Part shown: piece by piece, positions 19,565-28,459 of the stretch
Layout of the letters: the number at the start of each line of letters is the position of its first letter
Numbering within the stretch: the stretch's first letter is position 1
Assembly (NCBI RefSeq): GCF_003471585.1
Contig: NZ_QRJO01000002.1
Span: 1-64,000 of the forward strand
Length of the DNA stretch: 64,000 bases
Source of the DNA: Collinsella sp. AM18-10
Lineage (GTDB): Bacteria; Actinomycetota; Coriobacteriia; Coriobacteriales; Coriobacteriaceae
Direction of reading: 5' to 3'
The notes under the pieces: model-generated
What the model saw: the letters and a program-made list of their open reading frames with translations, nothing else
Told to the model about the DNA's origin: nothing
The model's database searches: none
Position numbers and translations under genes: made by a program

Positions 19565-20365
19565 ATGGCAGCACGTGCGGACAACGTTTCGCGTGTCGAC
19601 CATGATGGAGTTACGTTGGTGGAGGGCGCGACATCCGATGTCCGTTTTGCCTTTACCGAGCGCACCGGTGGCGTTTCTGAAGATGCGTACTCCTCGCTCA
19701 ACCTGGGCTCGCATGTAGGCGATGACCCCTTTGCTGTTCAAGAAAATCGTCGTCGAGCGCTCGAAGCTATGGGTGCCACTGAGTGCGAGCATAATCTGCT
19801 CGTGCCCAATCAGGTACATGGTGACCATATCGTTACGGTGACTTCGAACGGCGCCGACGATCTTGAGGCTGTTCGCGAGCAGATTGCTGAGGGCTGCGAT
19901 GCCATCGTCTGTACGGCCCATGACGTGCCCGTGCTGCTCTGCTTTGCCGACTGCGTTCCCGTGGTGCTGGTGGCCCCCGGCGGGTTTGCCGTGGTGCACT
20001 CCGGTTGGAAGGGCACGATTGCACGTATTTCTGCCAAGGCGTGCCAGGCGCTTTGCGATGCTGCCGGCTGCGATGCGAGCGACGTTTCCGCCTATATCGG
20101 CCCCCATATCTTGGCTGACGAATATGAGGTATCCCAGGAACTCATGGACCGCTTTGCCGCCGAGTTTTCGTGCATCGATGCGGGCGCTTCTCGCATGCTC
20201 GATCTATCTGCCGCCATTTGTGAGGCGCTGGTAGATGCCGGTGTGGACGCGGATAATATCGTGGATACCCAGCTTTCGACTGTGTGTCAGAACGACCGCT
20301 TTTATTCCTACCGTAACGAGGACGGCACCTGTGGGCGCCATGCTGCGATCGGCGTGATGCTATGA
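19565..20365 (+). CDS. pgeF: Laccase-domain protein PgeF/YlmD (YfiH family)
   Basis: A 266-residue protein of the YfiH/DUF152 family. Relatives act as purine nucleoside phosphorylase/adenosine deaminase in vitro and as a peptidoglycan-editing factor that removes L-Ser-containing muropeptides. The metal-site motifs CFADCVPV and HSGWKGT are present, as is the end segment RNEDGTCGRHAAIG. AGGAGG stands 7 nt before the ATG. The position directly after ftsZ matches ylmD of Gram-positives. Its stop overlaps the pstS start (ATGA), coupling it to phosphate genes. Confidence 0.88.
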   Translation: MAARADNVSRVDHDGVTLVEGATSDVRFAFTERTGGVSEDAYSSLNLGSHVGDDPFAVQENRRRALEAMGATECEHNLLVPNQVHGDHIVTVTSNGADDLEAVREQIAEGCDAIVCTAHDVPVLLCFADCVPVVLVAPGGFAVVHSGWKGTIARISAKACQALCDAAGCDASDVSAYIGPHILADEYEVSQELMDRFAAEFSCIDAGASRMLDLSAAICEALVDAGVDADNIVDTQLSTVCQNDRFYSYRNEDGTCGRHAAIGVML

Positions 20366-21198
20366 GAAAGATCGTATCGGTCCTGAGCGCCGCTGTGCTT
20401 ACGCTTACGCTGTGCGCCTGTTCTTCGGGATCTTCTACCTCTTCCATTACCGTGGCCGGCTCCACGACCTGCCTTCCTATCGCCGAAATTGCGGCAGAGG
20501 GCTTTAAGGAGGAGACCGGCATCGACGTGCTCGTTTCCGGTTTGGGCTCTTCCGCTGGCATCGAAGCCGTCAGCGCTGGCACGGCCGATATCGCCAGCTC
20601 CTCCCGTGGACTCAATGCCGACGAACAGGATCTGGGCCTGACTCCCATCGTCATTGCCCACGACGGTATCGCGGTCATCGTGAACGAAGACAACCCCGTC
20701 GATAACCTCTCGACCGAGCAGCTCCGCGATATCTATGCCGGCAAGATCACCAACTGGAAAGAAGTCGGTGGCGAGGACCTGAGGATTCAGGTTATCAACC
20801 GAGATGAGGCGTCTGGCACGCGTGAAGCCTTCCGCACCATCGTGATGGACGGCACCCCGTTCGATCGCCGCTCCGCCGTTCTTTCGGGCACGGGCCAGGT
20901 GCGCGACGTGGTATCTCGTTCGCGCGGGGCTATCGGCTACATTTCGCTGGGCTTCGTCGATGGCCTCAACGCCAAGACCTCGGTCAAGGCCGTCTCGGTC
21001 AATCATGTTGAGGCGTCCGAGAAGACGGTCGCGAGTGGCGGCTATCCCATCTCGCGCGACCTTTACTTCTTTGTGAAGGGTGCGCCTTCGCAGCAGGCGC
21101 AGGATTACATCGACTACGTGACGTCCGAAAAGATGGACAAGCAGATTCGCGAGGCGGGCTTTATTCCCGTCACCAACGACGAGAAGGGGAGTGAGTAG
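20362..21198 (+). CDS. pstS: Phosphate-binding lipoprotein PstS
   Basis: A 278-residue periplasmic-type binding protein, anchored as a lipoprotein on the outer face of the membrane. The signal peptide MRKIVSVLSAAVLTLTLCAC ends in a lipobox with Cys20. The mature start SITVAGSTTCLPIAE and the DEASGTREAF segment are the phosphate-binding loops of PstS. It overlaps pgeF by 4 nt, so no separate promoter exists here, which is unusual for a pst operon. Confidence 0.95.
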   Translation: MRKIVSVLSAAVLTLTLCACSSGSSTSSITVAGSTTCLPIAEIAAEGFKEETGIDVLVSGLGSSAGIEAVSAGTADIASSSRGLNADEQDLGLTPIVIAHDGIAVIVNEDNPVDNLSTEQLRDIYAGKITNWKEVGGEDLRIQVINRDEASGTREAFRTIVMDGTPFDRRSAVLSGTGQVRDVVSRSRGAIGYISLGFVDGLNAKTSVKAVSVNHVEASEKTVASGGYPISRDLYFFVKGAPSQQAQDYIDYVTSEKMDKQIREAGFIPVTNDEKGSE

Positions 21199-21199
21199 C

Positions 21200-22126
21200 A
21201 TGGAAGCACAGGAAAACTCCCAGACTGAGCAGAATGCTCAGGCGCCCAAGAAGCGCGAGCTGGCGCTCGTATCGCGCAGCACCTATATCAAGGAGAAGGC
21301 GCTGCAGTGGATTTTCTTTGCCTGCGCGTTCTTGGCGGTTGTTACCGTCATCCTGATTTTTGTCTTTACCACGTACTCGGCGCTGCCCGTCTTTACCGAC
21401 ATCGGTCTGGCGGACTTCTTTAGCTTTACGTGGGCGCCCTCTGAGGGCCACTACGGCATCGTGTCGCTGCTTGCCGGCTCGGGTCTGGTGACCGTCGGTG
21501 CGCTCGCCATGGGTGTGCCCCTAGGCGTGGGCACGGCCGTGTATCTGGTCGAGATCGCCAGCAAGCGCGTGCGCAAGCTCATCAGCCCTGCCGTTGACCT
21601 GTTGGCCGGCATCCCTTCTATCATCTATGGCTTCTTTGGCATGATCATCATCCGTCCGTTTATCGCGCAACTGACCGGTGGTCTTGGTTTTGGTGCGCTG
21701 ACGGCGTGGTTCGTGCTTGCCATCATGATCGTCCCTACCATCACCACGCTCACCATCGATGCTCTCAATTCCATTCCCATGGGCATTCGCGAGGCGTCCT
21801 ATGCCATGGGTGCCACCAAGTGGCAGACCATCTACAAGGTCGTGCTGCCGGCCGCCAAGTTGGGCATTGTGGACGCCATCGTTTTGGGCATGGGGCGCGC
21901 CATCGGCGAGACCATGGCCGTGCTCATGGTCGTGGGCAATGCTCCGGTCATTCCCGATAGCATCGCGAGCCCCATCTCGACGCTCACGAGCCAGATTGCG
22001 CTCGACATGAGCTACTCCTCGGGATTGCACCGCTCGGCGCTCTTTGGCATGGGCGTGGTCCTGTTTATCATCTCCGCCGCACTGGTGGGCATCGTCCGTC
22101 TGCTTTCCAAGAAGAAGAGGGGGTAG
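21200..22126 (+). CDS. pstC: Phosphate ABC transporter permease PstC
   Basis: A 308-residue inner membrane permease with six membrane helices and the EAA loop (REASYAMGATKWQTIYKVVLPAA region) that docks on PstB. The segment HYGIVSLLAGSGLVT and AIGETMAVLMVVGNAP are typical of PstC. The ATG at 21200 has AAGGGGAG upstream and begins 1 nt after the pstS stop; the GTG at 21191 would overlap pstS. Confidence 0.95.
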   Translation: MEAQENSQTEQNAQAPKKRELALVSRSTYIKEKALQWIFFACAFLAVVTVILIFVFTTYSALPVFTDIGLADFFSFTWAPSEGHYGIVSLLAGSGLVTVGALAMGVPLGVGTAVYLVEIASKRVRKLISPAVDLLAGIPSIIYGFFGMIIIRPFIAQLTGGLGFGALTAWFVLAIMIVPTITTLTIDALNSIPMGIREASYAMGATKWQTIYKVVLPAAKLGIVDAIVLGMGRAIGETMAVLMVVGNAPVIPDSIASPISTLTSQIALDMSYSSGLHRSALFGMGVVLFIISAALVGIVRLLSKKKRG

Positions 22127-22129
22127 GCT

Positions 22130-23035
22130 ATGTCCGATTCCGTTGACACGACGGTCGATACGACCTCGTCGCGCGAGCGCATCAAGCGTGCCCTTTCCCA
22201 CGGCAAGAAGGGTCGCATTAACAAAGACCTGTCCAACAAGATCATGCTCGGCGTATTCCGCGCGGCTGCCTACATCACCACGCTGGTGCTGGTCGCCATC
22301 ATCGCCTACGTGGTCATCAACGGCCTGCCGCATATCTCGCTCGACTTTATCTTCGGCTGGCCGCAGGGCGTCAACGCCGAAGGCGGCATTTGGCCGACGA
22401 TTGTCTCGACCGTCTACGTGACGGCGCTCGCCATGCTCATCTGCACGCCGGTTGCCGTCCTAGCTGCGGTCTATCTGGCCGAGTACGCCAAGCAGGGCAA
22501 GGTCGTCGACATCATTCGCTATGCTGCCGATGCCCTGGCCTCGGTGCCCTCCATTGTTATGGGCCTCTTTGGCTATGCCTTGTTTGTCGAGGCCATGGGC
22601 CTAGGTCTTTCGATGGTCTCTGCCGCGCTGGCGCTGGCACTTCTGATGCTGCCTATCGTCATGCGCACCACCGAGGAGGCAATCCGCGCCGTTCCACGCT
22701 ATATCCGTTGGGGTGCATATGGCCTGGGCGCCACCAAGTGGCAGGTCGTCTCCAAGATCGTGCTTCCCTCTGCCTTCGGCCGCATCGCCACCGGCATTGT
22801 CCTTGCCATAGGCCGCGCCATCGGCGAGACCGCCGTGGTGCTCTACACCATGGGCCAGGCCATCAACCTGCCTATTTTGCCGCTCGATTCCGGTCGTCCC
22901 ATGACCGTTCACCTTTATCTGCTCGCCAATGACGGCATCAACATGAACGCAGCCTACGGCACCGCGCTTTTGCTGATGGCGATTATTCTGGCCTTCAACC
23001 TGTTTGCGCGCTATCTGTCGCGCAAGCGCCGCTAG
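22130..23035 (+). CDS. pstA: Phosphate ABC transporter permease PstA
   Basis: A 301-residue second permease subunit with six predicted helices after a charged 40-residue N-terminus. GGIWPTIVSTVYVTALA, SVPSIVMGLFGYALF and the EAA-type loop (YGLGATKWQVVSKIVLP) identify the PstA family. Three nt separate it from pstC. Confidence 0.95.
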   Translation: MSDSVDTTVDTTSSRERIKRALSHGKKGRINKDLSNKIMLGVFRAAAYITTLVLVAIIAYVVINGLPHISLDFIFGWPQGVNAEGGIWPTIVSTVYVTALAMLICTPVAVLAAVYLAEYAKQGKVVDIIRYAADALASVPSIVMGLFGYALFVEAMGLGLSMVSAALALALLMLPIVMRTTEEAIRAVPRYIRWGAYGLGATKWQVVSKIVLPSAFGRIATGIVLAIGRAIGETAVVLYTMGQAINLPILPLDSGRPMTVHLYLLANDGINMNAAYGTALLLMAIILAFNLFARYLSRKRR

Positions 23036-23047
23036 TTAAGGAGTCCC

Positions 23048-23851
<804 letters not shown>

Positions 23852-23943
23852 TCGGTGCGACTAGTCCCAAGCCGATCGGACCTGGTCCGGTGCGTATTCA
23901 CTGTGCGGGCGGCATGACCGCACCCAACTGATTGGAGTGAACC

Positions 23944-24801
23944 ATGCGCAAACTGTTTTCCCGTCAGCTCATCGAGGCCCGTCACGAGATGCTGAGCATC
24001 TACGAGGCTGTAGACCTGGCGCTTCACGACGCCGTGAAGGCCTACGCGACCGACGATCGCAAGCTCGCCACCAAGACCAAGAAGCGCACGCTTTCGATTG
24101 ACGCGCGCTGCGCCAACTTGGAGGCCGTGTGCTACAACCTGATCGCTACGCAGTCGCCGGTCGCCTCTGACTTCCGCTTGTTGCAGACAATCATCTACGT
24201 CGACTTTAACCTGCAGCGCATGACCGATAAGGTTCGCCAGATCTGCCGCGCCACGCGTCACATGGTCAAGGCCGACATCTCGCTGCCTCAGGAGCTTGTG
24301 ACCTTGGTTGAAGCCGAGGCCGAGGCCGTCTATCAGGTGCTGGGTTCGTCGCTTTCTGCGCTCGTCACCAACGACATGTCCATCATCTGCAATCTGGCCG
24401 TCGAGGACGAGCCGGTGCATGCGGCGTACGAGAAGTTCTTCCGTACCTTCAACCGCATGGACACGGGAGATTTTATGGACGACGACAGTAACTATGACGA
24501 TCTGCGCCGTGCCATCATGGTTTCGCGCTACCTCGATCGTATCGCTTCGATTTCCATCGATGCAGCCTGTCGTCTGACCTTCCTTTTGACCGGCCAGCGT
24601 ATGACTGCCGGCGATATCGCCCGCACGGACGAGGACGAGCTCGAGAGCATGCGCGTGCCTTCGGGCGAGGGCGTTATCATGAGGCCCGCCGTCGATGCGC
24701 GTTTTGTTGCTAGGGTGCCTGCTAACGAGCTGAGCGAGGGCCTTCGCTACCTGCTTGAACACCTTGAGGACGAGGACGATGGCGAGGATGACGAGGAGTA
24801 A
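23944..24801 (+). CDS. phoU: PhoU-family phosphate signalling protein
   Basis: A 285-residue protein with two PhoU three-helix repeats (for example ATQSPVASDFRLLQTIIYVDFNLQRMTDKV cut across residues 60-100). PhoU connects Pst activity to the PhoR kinase and restrains uptake. It is longer than typical PhoU (about 220-240): the extra C-terminal 50 residues end in an acidic run (EDEDDGEDDEE). It lies 92 nt after pstB with its own ribosome site (GGAGTG). Confidence 0.88.
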   Translation: MRKLFSRQLIEARHEMLSIYEAVDLALHDAVKAYATDDRKLATKTKKRTLSIDARCANLEAVCYNLIATQSPVASDFRLLQTIIYVDFNLQRMTDKVRQICRATRHMVKADISLPQELVTLVEAEAEAVYQVLGSSLSALVTNDMSIICNLAVEDEPVHAAYEKFFRTFNRMDTGDFMDDDSNYDDLRRAIMVSRYLDRIASISIDAACRLTFLLTGQRMTAGDIARTDEDELESMRVPSGEGVIMRPAVDARFVARVPANELSEGLRYLLEHLEDEDDGEDDEE

Positions 24802-24838
24802 GTAGCCCCGTTCGTCGAAAGATTGTAAATACCTATGT

Positions 24839-24877
24839 GAGCGCGGCCTTGCACATGCGAGGCCGCGCTCTTGCGTT
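24839..24877 (+). terminator. Hairpin closing the pst-phoU unit
   Basis: Perfect 11-bp stem GAGCGCGGCCT/AGGCCGCGCTC with a 10-nt loop, but only a weak T-rich tail (TTGCGTT). It separates phosphate genes from yggS-sepF. Confidence 0.55.
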
Positions 24878-24920
24878 AGCATGGGACTACTTGTATGGCT
24901 GTCAGCGGAGGCGATTGGCA

Positions 24921-25658
24921 ATGGATAACTATTTGGACTTGATGCGCGCTCGCCGTGAGCAGATTCTGGAGCGTTTTTATGCGGCACTCGATCGCGCGGG
25001 CCGTCCTCACGATGCCGCGCGCCTGATTGCCGTCTCCAAGACCGTTGGCGTCGATGAGACCGTTGCCGCCATCCAGGCGGGGTATCGCCATTTTGCCGAG
25101 AACCGCCCGCAGGAGCTCGTTCGCAAGCTTGCGGGCCTCACAGAGCATCCGGAGCTACCCGAGGTGCGCTTCGATATGATCGGCAACCTGCAGACCAACA
25201 AGATCAATGCGGTTCTGGGCTCGGCCGAGCTGATTCATTCGGTAAGCTCGCTGCATTTGGCGCAGGCTATCTCGACCCGTGCGGTCCGCAAGATTGAGGC
25301 GGGCGAGCTCTTCGGCCCCCAGCGCGTGCTGATCGAGGTCAATGTGAGCGGCGAGGAGTCCAAGGGCGGCTTTTCGCCCGACGAGATTCGTGCCTTCGCC
25401 GGCGAGCTTGCGGAGCTTGAGGGAATTTGTGTGCAGGGCCTTATGACTATGGCGCCGCGGGGGAATAAAGATGTGGCGCGCCGCACCTTTGCGGGGCTTC
25501 GTGAGCTGAGGGATGAGCTGGAGGCGGCGCATCCCGATTTGAACCTGCCTGAGCTTTCCTGCGGCATGAGCGAGGACTTTGAGCCTGCCCTTGAGGAGGG
25601 CTCTACGCTCGTTCGCCTGGGCAGGGTAGTATTTAGCCCGGAGTTTGCAGTAAAATAA
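24921..25658 (+). CDS. yggS: PLP homeostasis protein YggS/YlmE
   Basis: A 245-residue alanine-racemase-N-like protein that binds pyridoxal phosphate and helps keep free PLP and amino-acid pools balanced. The PLP lysine lies in LIAVSKTVG; GYRHFAENRPQEL, HMIGNLQTNK-like FDMIGNLQTNK, and LSCGMSEDFEPAL are family motifs. The ATG at 24921 has GGAGG 9 nt upstream; an in-frame start at 24837 would run through the terminator. It is ylmE in the division cluster of Gram-positives, next to sepF. Confidence 0.93.
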   Translation: MDNYLDLMRARREQILERFYAALDRAGRPHDAARLIAVSKTVGVDETVAAIQAGYRHFAENRPQELVRKLAGLTEHPELPEVRFDMIGNLQTNKINAVLGSAELIHSVSSLHLAQAISTRAVRKIEAGELFGPQRVLIEVNVSGEESKGGFSPDEIRAFAGELAELEGICVQGLMTMAPRGNKDVARRTFAGLRELRDELEAAHPDLNLPELSCGMSEDFEPALEEGSTLVRLGRVVFSPEFAVK

Positions 25659-25718
25659 GGCTCTGAAGTGCGCACTGATTATCGGGGCGCCTGCACTAAA
25701 CCGCGAGAGGACACAACC

Positions 25719-26441
25719 ATGGGCTTCCTTGACGAGATTAAAAATAAGATGCACCTGGGCGGCCAGCAGGGTTACGACCAGGGTTATGGCCAGGACGACG
25801 ACTACGGCTACGATGACGGCTATGACGATAGTTATCAGGGCAACGGCTACAGCGGTGCTTCGGGCGAGGGCTTCTACACCCAAGACGAGCCGAGCAACGG
25901 CCTGCTTGGTCAGACGCGCCGTGGTGAAGCTGAGTCGGTTGCCGTGTATACGCGCTCCGGTCAGCTGGTCGGCGATGACTCCCGCCATGCCACGACGTAT
26001 AACCCGCCTTCGCGCTCGCAGGACAGTGTTGCGAGCGGTTATCGTCCTGGTGCCTATGACACGCCGTCGAGCTACGCCGAGAACACCCGCGCCCGTGCCG
26101 CCGCTGCACCCGCGCCTGCACCGAGCGATGCCTCGGCCTATGCGAGCAATATCATCAACGCCACGCCGCAGCTGCCGGCCTATGTCCTGCGCCCCGAGAG
26201 CTATGACGACGTGGAGACCGTGGTGCGCCGCGTTCGCACCAAGCAGCCTGTCGCACTGATTTTTGTGGGCGTACGCACCGAAGTTGCCAAGCGCGTCTTG
26301 GACTTCTCTTACGGCTTTGCCTGCGGTCTGGGCGCCACGGTCAAGGAGGTAGGCGACCGCGTGTTCATGGTGCTGCCCGCCGGTTGCGAGGTCAAAGATT
26401 CCGATCTCAAGAAGCTTCGTGCCGACGGCTACCTTAAGTAA
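25719..26441 (+). CDS. sepF: Cell division protein SepF
   Basis: A 240-residue FtsZ partner and membrane tether. The N-terminal amphipathic helix (MGFLDEIKNKMHLGG) should insert in the membrane. A long Gly/Tyr/Asp/Ser/Ala linker (about residues 16-140) follows, then the SepF beta-sandwich domain (AYVLRPESYDDVETVVRRV to the end), which binds the FtsZ tail. With no ftsA in the window, SepF probably serves as the main anchor. The linker is longer than in Bacillus SepF. GAGAGG lies upstream of the ATG at 25719; the GTG at 25668 is less likely. Confidence 0.93.
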   Translation: MGFLDEIKNKMHLGGQQGYDQGYGQDDDYGYDDGYDDSYQGNGYSGASGEGFYTQDEPSNGLLGQTRRGEAESVAVYTRSGQLVGDDSRHATTYNPPSRSQDSVASGYRPGAYDTPSSYAENTRARAAAAPAPAPSDASAYASNIINATPQLPAYVLRPESYDDVETVVRRVRTKQPVALIFVGVRTEVAKRVLDFSYGFACGLGATVKEVGDRVFMVLPAGCEVKDSDLKKLRADGYLK

Positions 26442-26462
26442 AGACAAGACGAGGAGATTCCC

Positions 26463-26744
26463 ATCAACATCTACACTATCGTCCAGCTGGTCAACACGCT
26501 GTTCAACTTCTATTCCACGCTCATTGTCGTCTACTGCTTTATGACGTGGATTCCCATGAAGCAGGGCGGTTTGCTTCAGGATATTGCTGCGGTGCTCGAT
26601 AGCGTGTGCGGTCCGTGGCTCGGCCTGTTCCGTCGTTTCATTCCGCCGATGGGCGGTATCGATTTTTCGCCGGTCGTTGCGATTATTGCGTTGCAGTTGG
26701 TGCAGAGGCTGGTTCTGCAGCTTCTTATAGGTATACTCGTATAG
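26463..26744 (+). CDS. yggT: YggT/YlmG membrane protein with a non-standard start codon
   Basis: A roughly 93-residue two-helix membrane protein of the YggT (YlmG) family; relatives affect division, osmotic tolerance and nucleoid or chloroplast DNA organisation. The conserved part FRRFIPPMGGIDFSPVVAII is clear. The first ATG in frame is at 26541, but the 26 codons before it encode the conserved first helix (NIYTIVQLVNTLFNFYSTLI). The frame opens at the sepF stop, and between it and 26541 there is no ATG, GTG or TTG. GAGGAG (26451-26456) sits 6 nt before ATC 26463 and abuts ATT 26457, so initiation at ATC or ATT is inferred. Confidence 0.8.
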   Translation: MNIYTIVQLVNTLFNFYSTLIVVYCFMTWIPMKQGGLLQDIAAVLDSVCGPWLGLFRRFIPPMGGIDFSPVVAIIALQLVQRLVLQLLIGILV

Positions 26745-26804
26745 AACTGACTTAGTAACTTACGTCGGGCGTGTACGCCGAGGCGATGAAAAAGGAGACT
26801 TGTT

Positions 26805-27479
26805 ATGGCTATTACCCCTGCAGACATCCAGGCTCAGACTTTCTCTGAGGCCAAGCGTGGCTACGATCCTGCTGAGGTCGACGTCTTCTTGGAGACGCTG
26901 TCCTCCGAGGTTGACGCTATGCTCGCTAAGATCGTCGACCTTAAGGGTCGTCTGACTGCTACCGAGCAGCAGCTTGCCGATGCCCAGGCTCAGCTTGCCC
27001 AGGCTCAGGATGCCACCGCCCAGGCCGTTCCTGCCGCCCCCGTGGCTGCTCCCGCCCCTGACTTCTCCGCTCAGGAGCGCCAGATTTCTGCTGCCCTGAT
27101 CGCTGCCCAGCAGACCGCTGAGACCATCGTCAACGATGCCAACGAGAATGCTGAGCGCATCCGCAACGAGGCTGACGCCAAGGCCCGCGAGGTTATCCGC
27201 CAGGCTCTGACCGAAAAGCAGGCCGAGCTCGAGGAGATCGATCGTCTCAAGGCTTCCCGTGAGGAGTTCAAGGCCGAGTATCTCAAGCTTATCCAGCACT
27301 TCATGGACGATGCCCAGAACTCCTTCCCGGCCGACCTCATGGCCTCCACGCCGGTCGGTTCTGCCGCTTCTCCTGCGGTGACTGTTCCCGCCGAGCCGCT
27401 GCCCGTCGCTGACCCGGTTGTCCCCGTGGCCGATCCCTTTGCCCCGATCGACAACTTTGCTGCCGACGACCTGGACTAA
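26805..27479 (+). CDS. divIVA: DivIVA-type polar/septal coiled-coil protein
   Basis: A 224-residue protein. The N-terminal lipid-binding domain (ITPADIQAQTFSEAKRGYDPAEVDVFLE) is the DivIVA hallmark. Two coiled-coil segments (about 30-65 and 85-155) follow, and an Ala/Pro/Val-rich acidic tail. It marks negatively curved membrane at poles and septa and recruits division or growth proteins. AAAGGAG precedes the ATG. It ends the ylm-type cluster. Confidence 0.93.
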   Translation: MAITPADIQAQTFSEAKRGYDPAEVDVFLETLSSEVDAMLAKIVDLKGRLTATEQQLADAQAQLAQAQDATAQAVPAAPVAAPAPDFSAQERQISAALIAAQQTAETIVNDANENAERIRNEADAKAREVIRQALTEKQAELEEIDRLKASREEFKAEYLKLIQHFMDDAQNSFPADLMASTPVGSAASPAVTVPAEPLPVADPVVPVADPFAPIDNFAADDLD

Positions 27480-27507
27480 CATTCGGTCTACAATTTAGTG
27501 CCTAGAA

Positions 27508-27535
27508 AGGACCCGCAGCTTGCGGGTCCTTTTTT
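27508..27535 (+). terminator. Terminator after divIVA
   Basis: Perfect 10-bp stem AGGACCCGCA/TGCGGGTCCT with a GCT loop, running into TTTTT. Confidence 0.93.
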
Positions 27536-27560
27536 ATGACTGTGCCGGGGTGCTTAACAT

Positions 27561-27599
27561 AAAAAAACCGAGCCCTGCACATAATGGCGCAGAACTCGG
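27561..27599 (-). terminator. Terminator of the nitroreductase gene
   Basis: On the minus strand CCGAG..CTGC pairs with GCAG..CTCGG and is followed by seven T. It faces the divIVA terminator. Confidence 0.8.
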
Positions 27600-27646
27600 C
27601 AAATGGGTGAGCGGTAAAAGGTAGGTTTTAGGGCATGTGCCAAAAA

Positions 27647-28177
27647 CTACTTGAGGAGGAAGTTGGGGAGGGGAATGGTGCGGGCCTCGCGATGCTCGGG
27701 ATCGGCGATGTGGTCGGCGGGATAGCCACAGACGAGCATGTGATAGGGATAGACGCCCTTGGGCAGATTGAACTGCTCCTGTGCCACCTCAGGCTTAAAA
27801 TGGCATACCCAGCACGTTCCAAGGCCCTGCTCGGTGGCCTCCATCATCATCTGGTCGCACACGATGGACGTATCGATTTCACTGGAATTCATCTGGTCAT
27901 ACGGGCGCACCCAAGCATCATCGGTAACGCTGCAAATAAGGAAGACAAGCGGAGCTCCAAAGATAGACCCATCACGAGCAAACCAAGGCTGACAAGCAGC
28001 AGCCTTCTCCAACAGCTCAGGCGTATCCAGCACCATCACACGGGCTGGATGATTATTACAAGCAGAAGGAGCAATACGCCCAGCCTCAACAATGGCATCC
28101 ACCACAGCCTGCTCAACAGAACGGTCCTCAAAAGAACGACAAGAATACCGACCACGAGCCAGATCCAAATAAGACAT
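27647..28177 (-). CDS. Nitroreductase-family flavoprotein
   Basis: A 176-residue FMN-dependent oxidoreductase of the nitroreductase superfamily, short form. The start SYLDLARGRYSCRSFEDRSV, the APSACNNHPARVMVL loop and the GLGTCWVCHF segment fit the fold; the physiological substrate is unknown. ATG 28177 has AGGAGGG upstream. The 5' half uses many T-ending codons while the 3' half uses C/G-ending ones like its neighbours. The upstream 150 nt carry an unusual repeated CCAAA pattern. Confidence 0.85.
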   Translation of the reverse strand: MSYLDLARGRYSCRSFEDRSVEQAVVDAIVEAGRIAPSACNNHPARVMVLDTPELLEKAAACQPWFARDGSIFGAPLVFLICSVTDDAWVRPYDQMNSSEIDTSIVCDQMMMEATEQGLGTCWVCHFKPEVAQEQFNLPKGVYPYHMLVCGYPADHIADPEHREARTIPLPNFLLK

Positions 28178-28209
28178 ACAAGCCCTCCTAAAATTAAAAA
28201 TCAAACAAA

Positions 28210-28335
28210 CCCAAAGTAACCCAAACAGTACCCAAAGCAGCAATCAGCCAAACGCTCGTCAAGGGCCAAAGTGTCCGAACGGGTACCAAAGGTCCCTTCA
28301 GCCAAACCCCCATTGCGCTATAACTATCAGCCAAA
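28210..28335. repeat. Array of CCAAA motifs upstream of the nitroreductase
   Basis: CCAAA occurs eight times (near 28211, 28221, 28232, 28249, 28266, 28286, 28302, 28331), several as GCCAAA; read on the gene's strand these are TTTGG, three of them TTTGGCTGA. Spacing is mostly 10-20 nt. No gene lies here. Confidence 0.5.
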
Positions 28336-28355
28336 GTTCCAATGGTGATACGTAA

Positions 28356-28439
28356 GGCGAAGGGCCGGCCATGGTTTACTTTCGAACGACTCTGCTACGC
28401 AGCCGGAGTGAGAAAGCAAACCGTGGCCGGCCCTTCGCC
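28356..28439. repeat. 84-nt palindromic element A
   Basis: Arms: GGCGAAGGGCCGGCCA (28356-28371) pairs exactly with 28424-28439. After one T-G pair, GGTTT pairs with AAACC, and after one mismatch CTTTC pairs with GAAAG. The 28-nt loop contains its own CTGC-TAC-GCAG hairpin. No T tract follows on either strand. It shares GAAAGTAAACC and GGCCGG with the element at 42.3 kb. Confidence 0.8.
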
Positions 28440-28459
28440 GCCGGGACACGTACCCCCAA

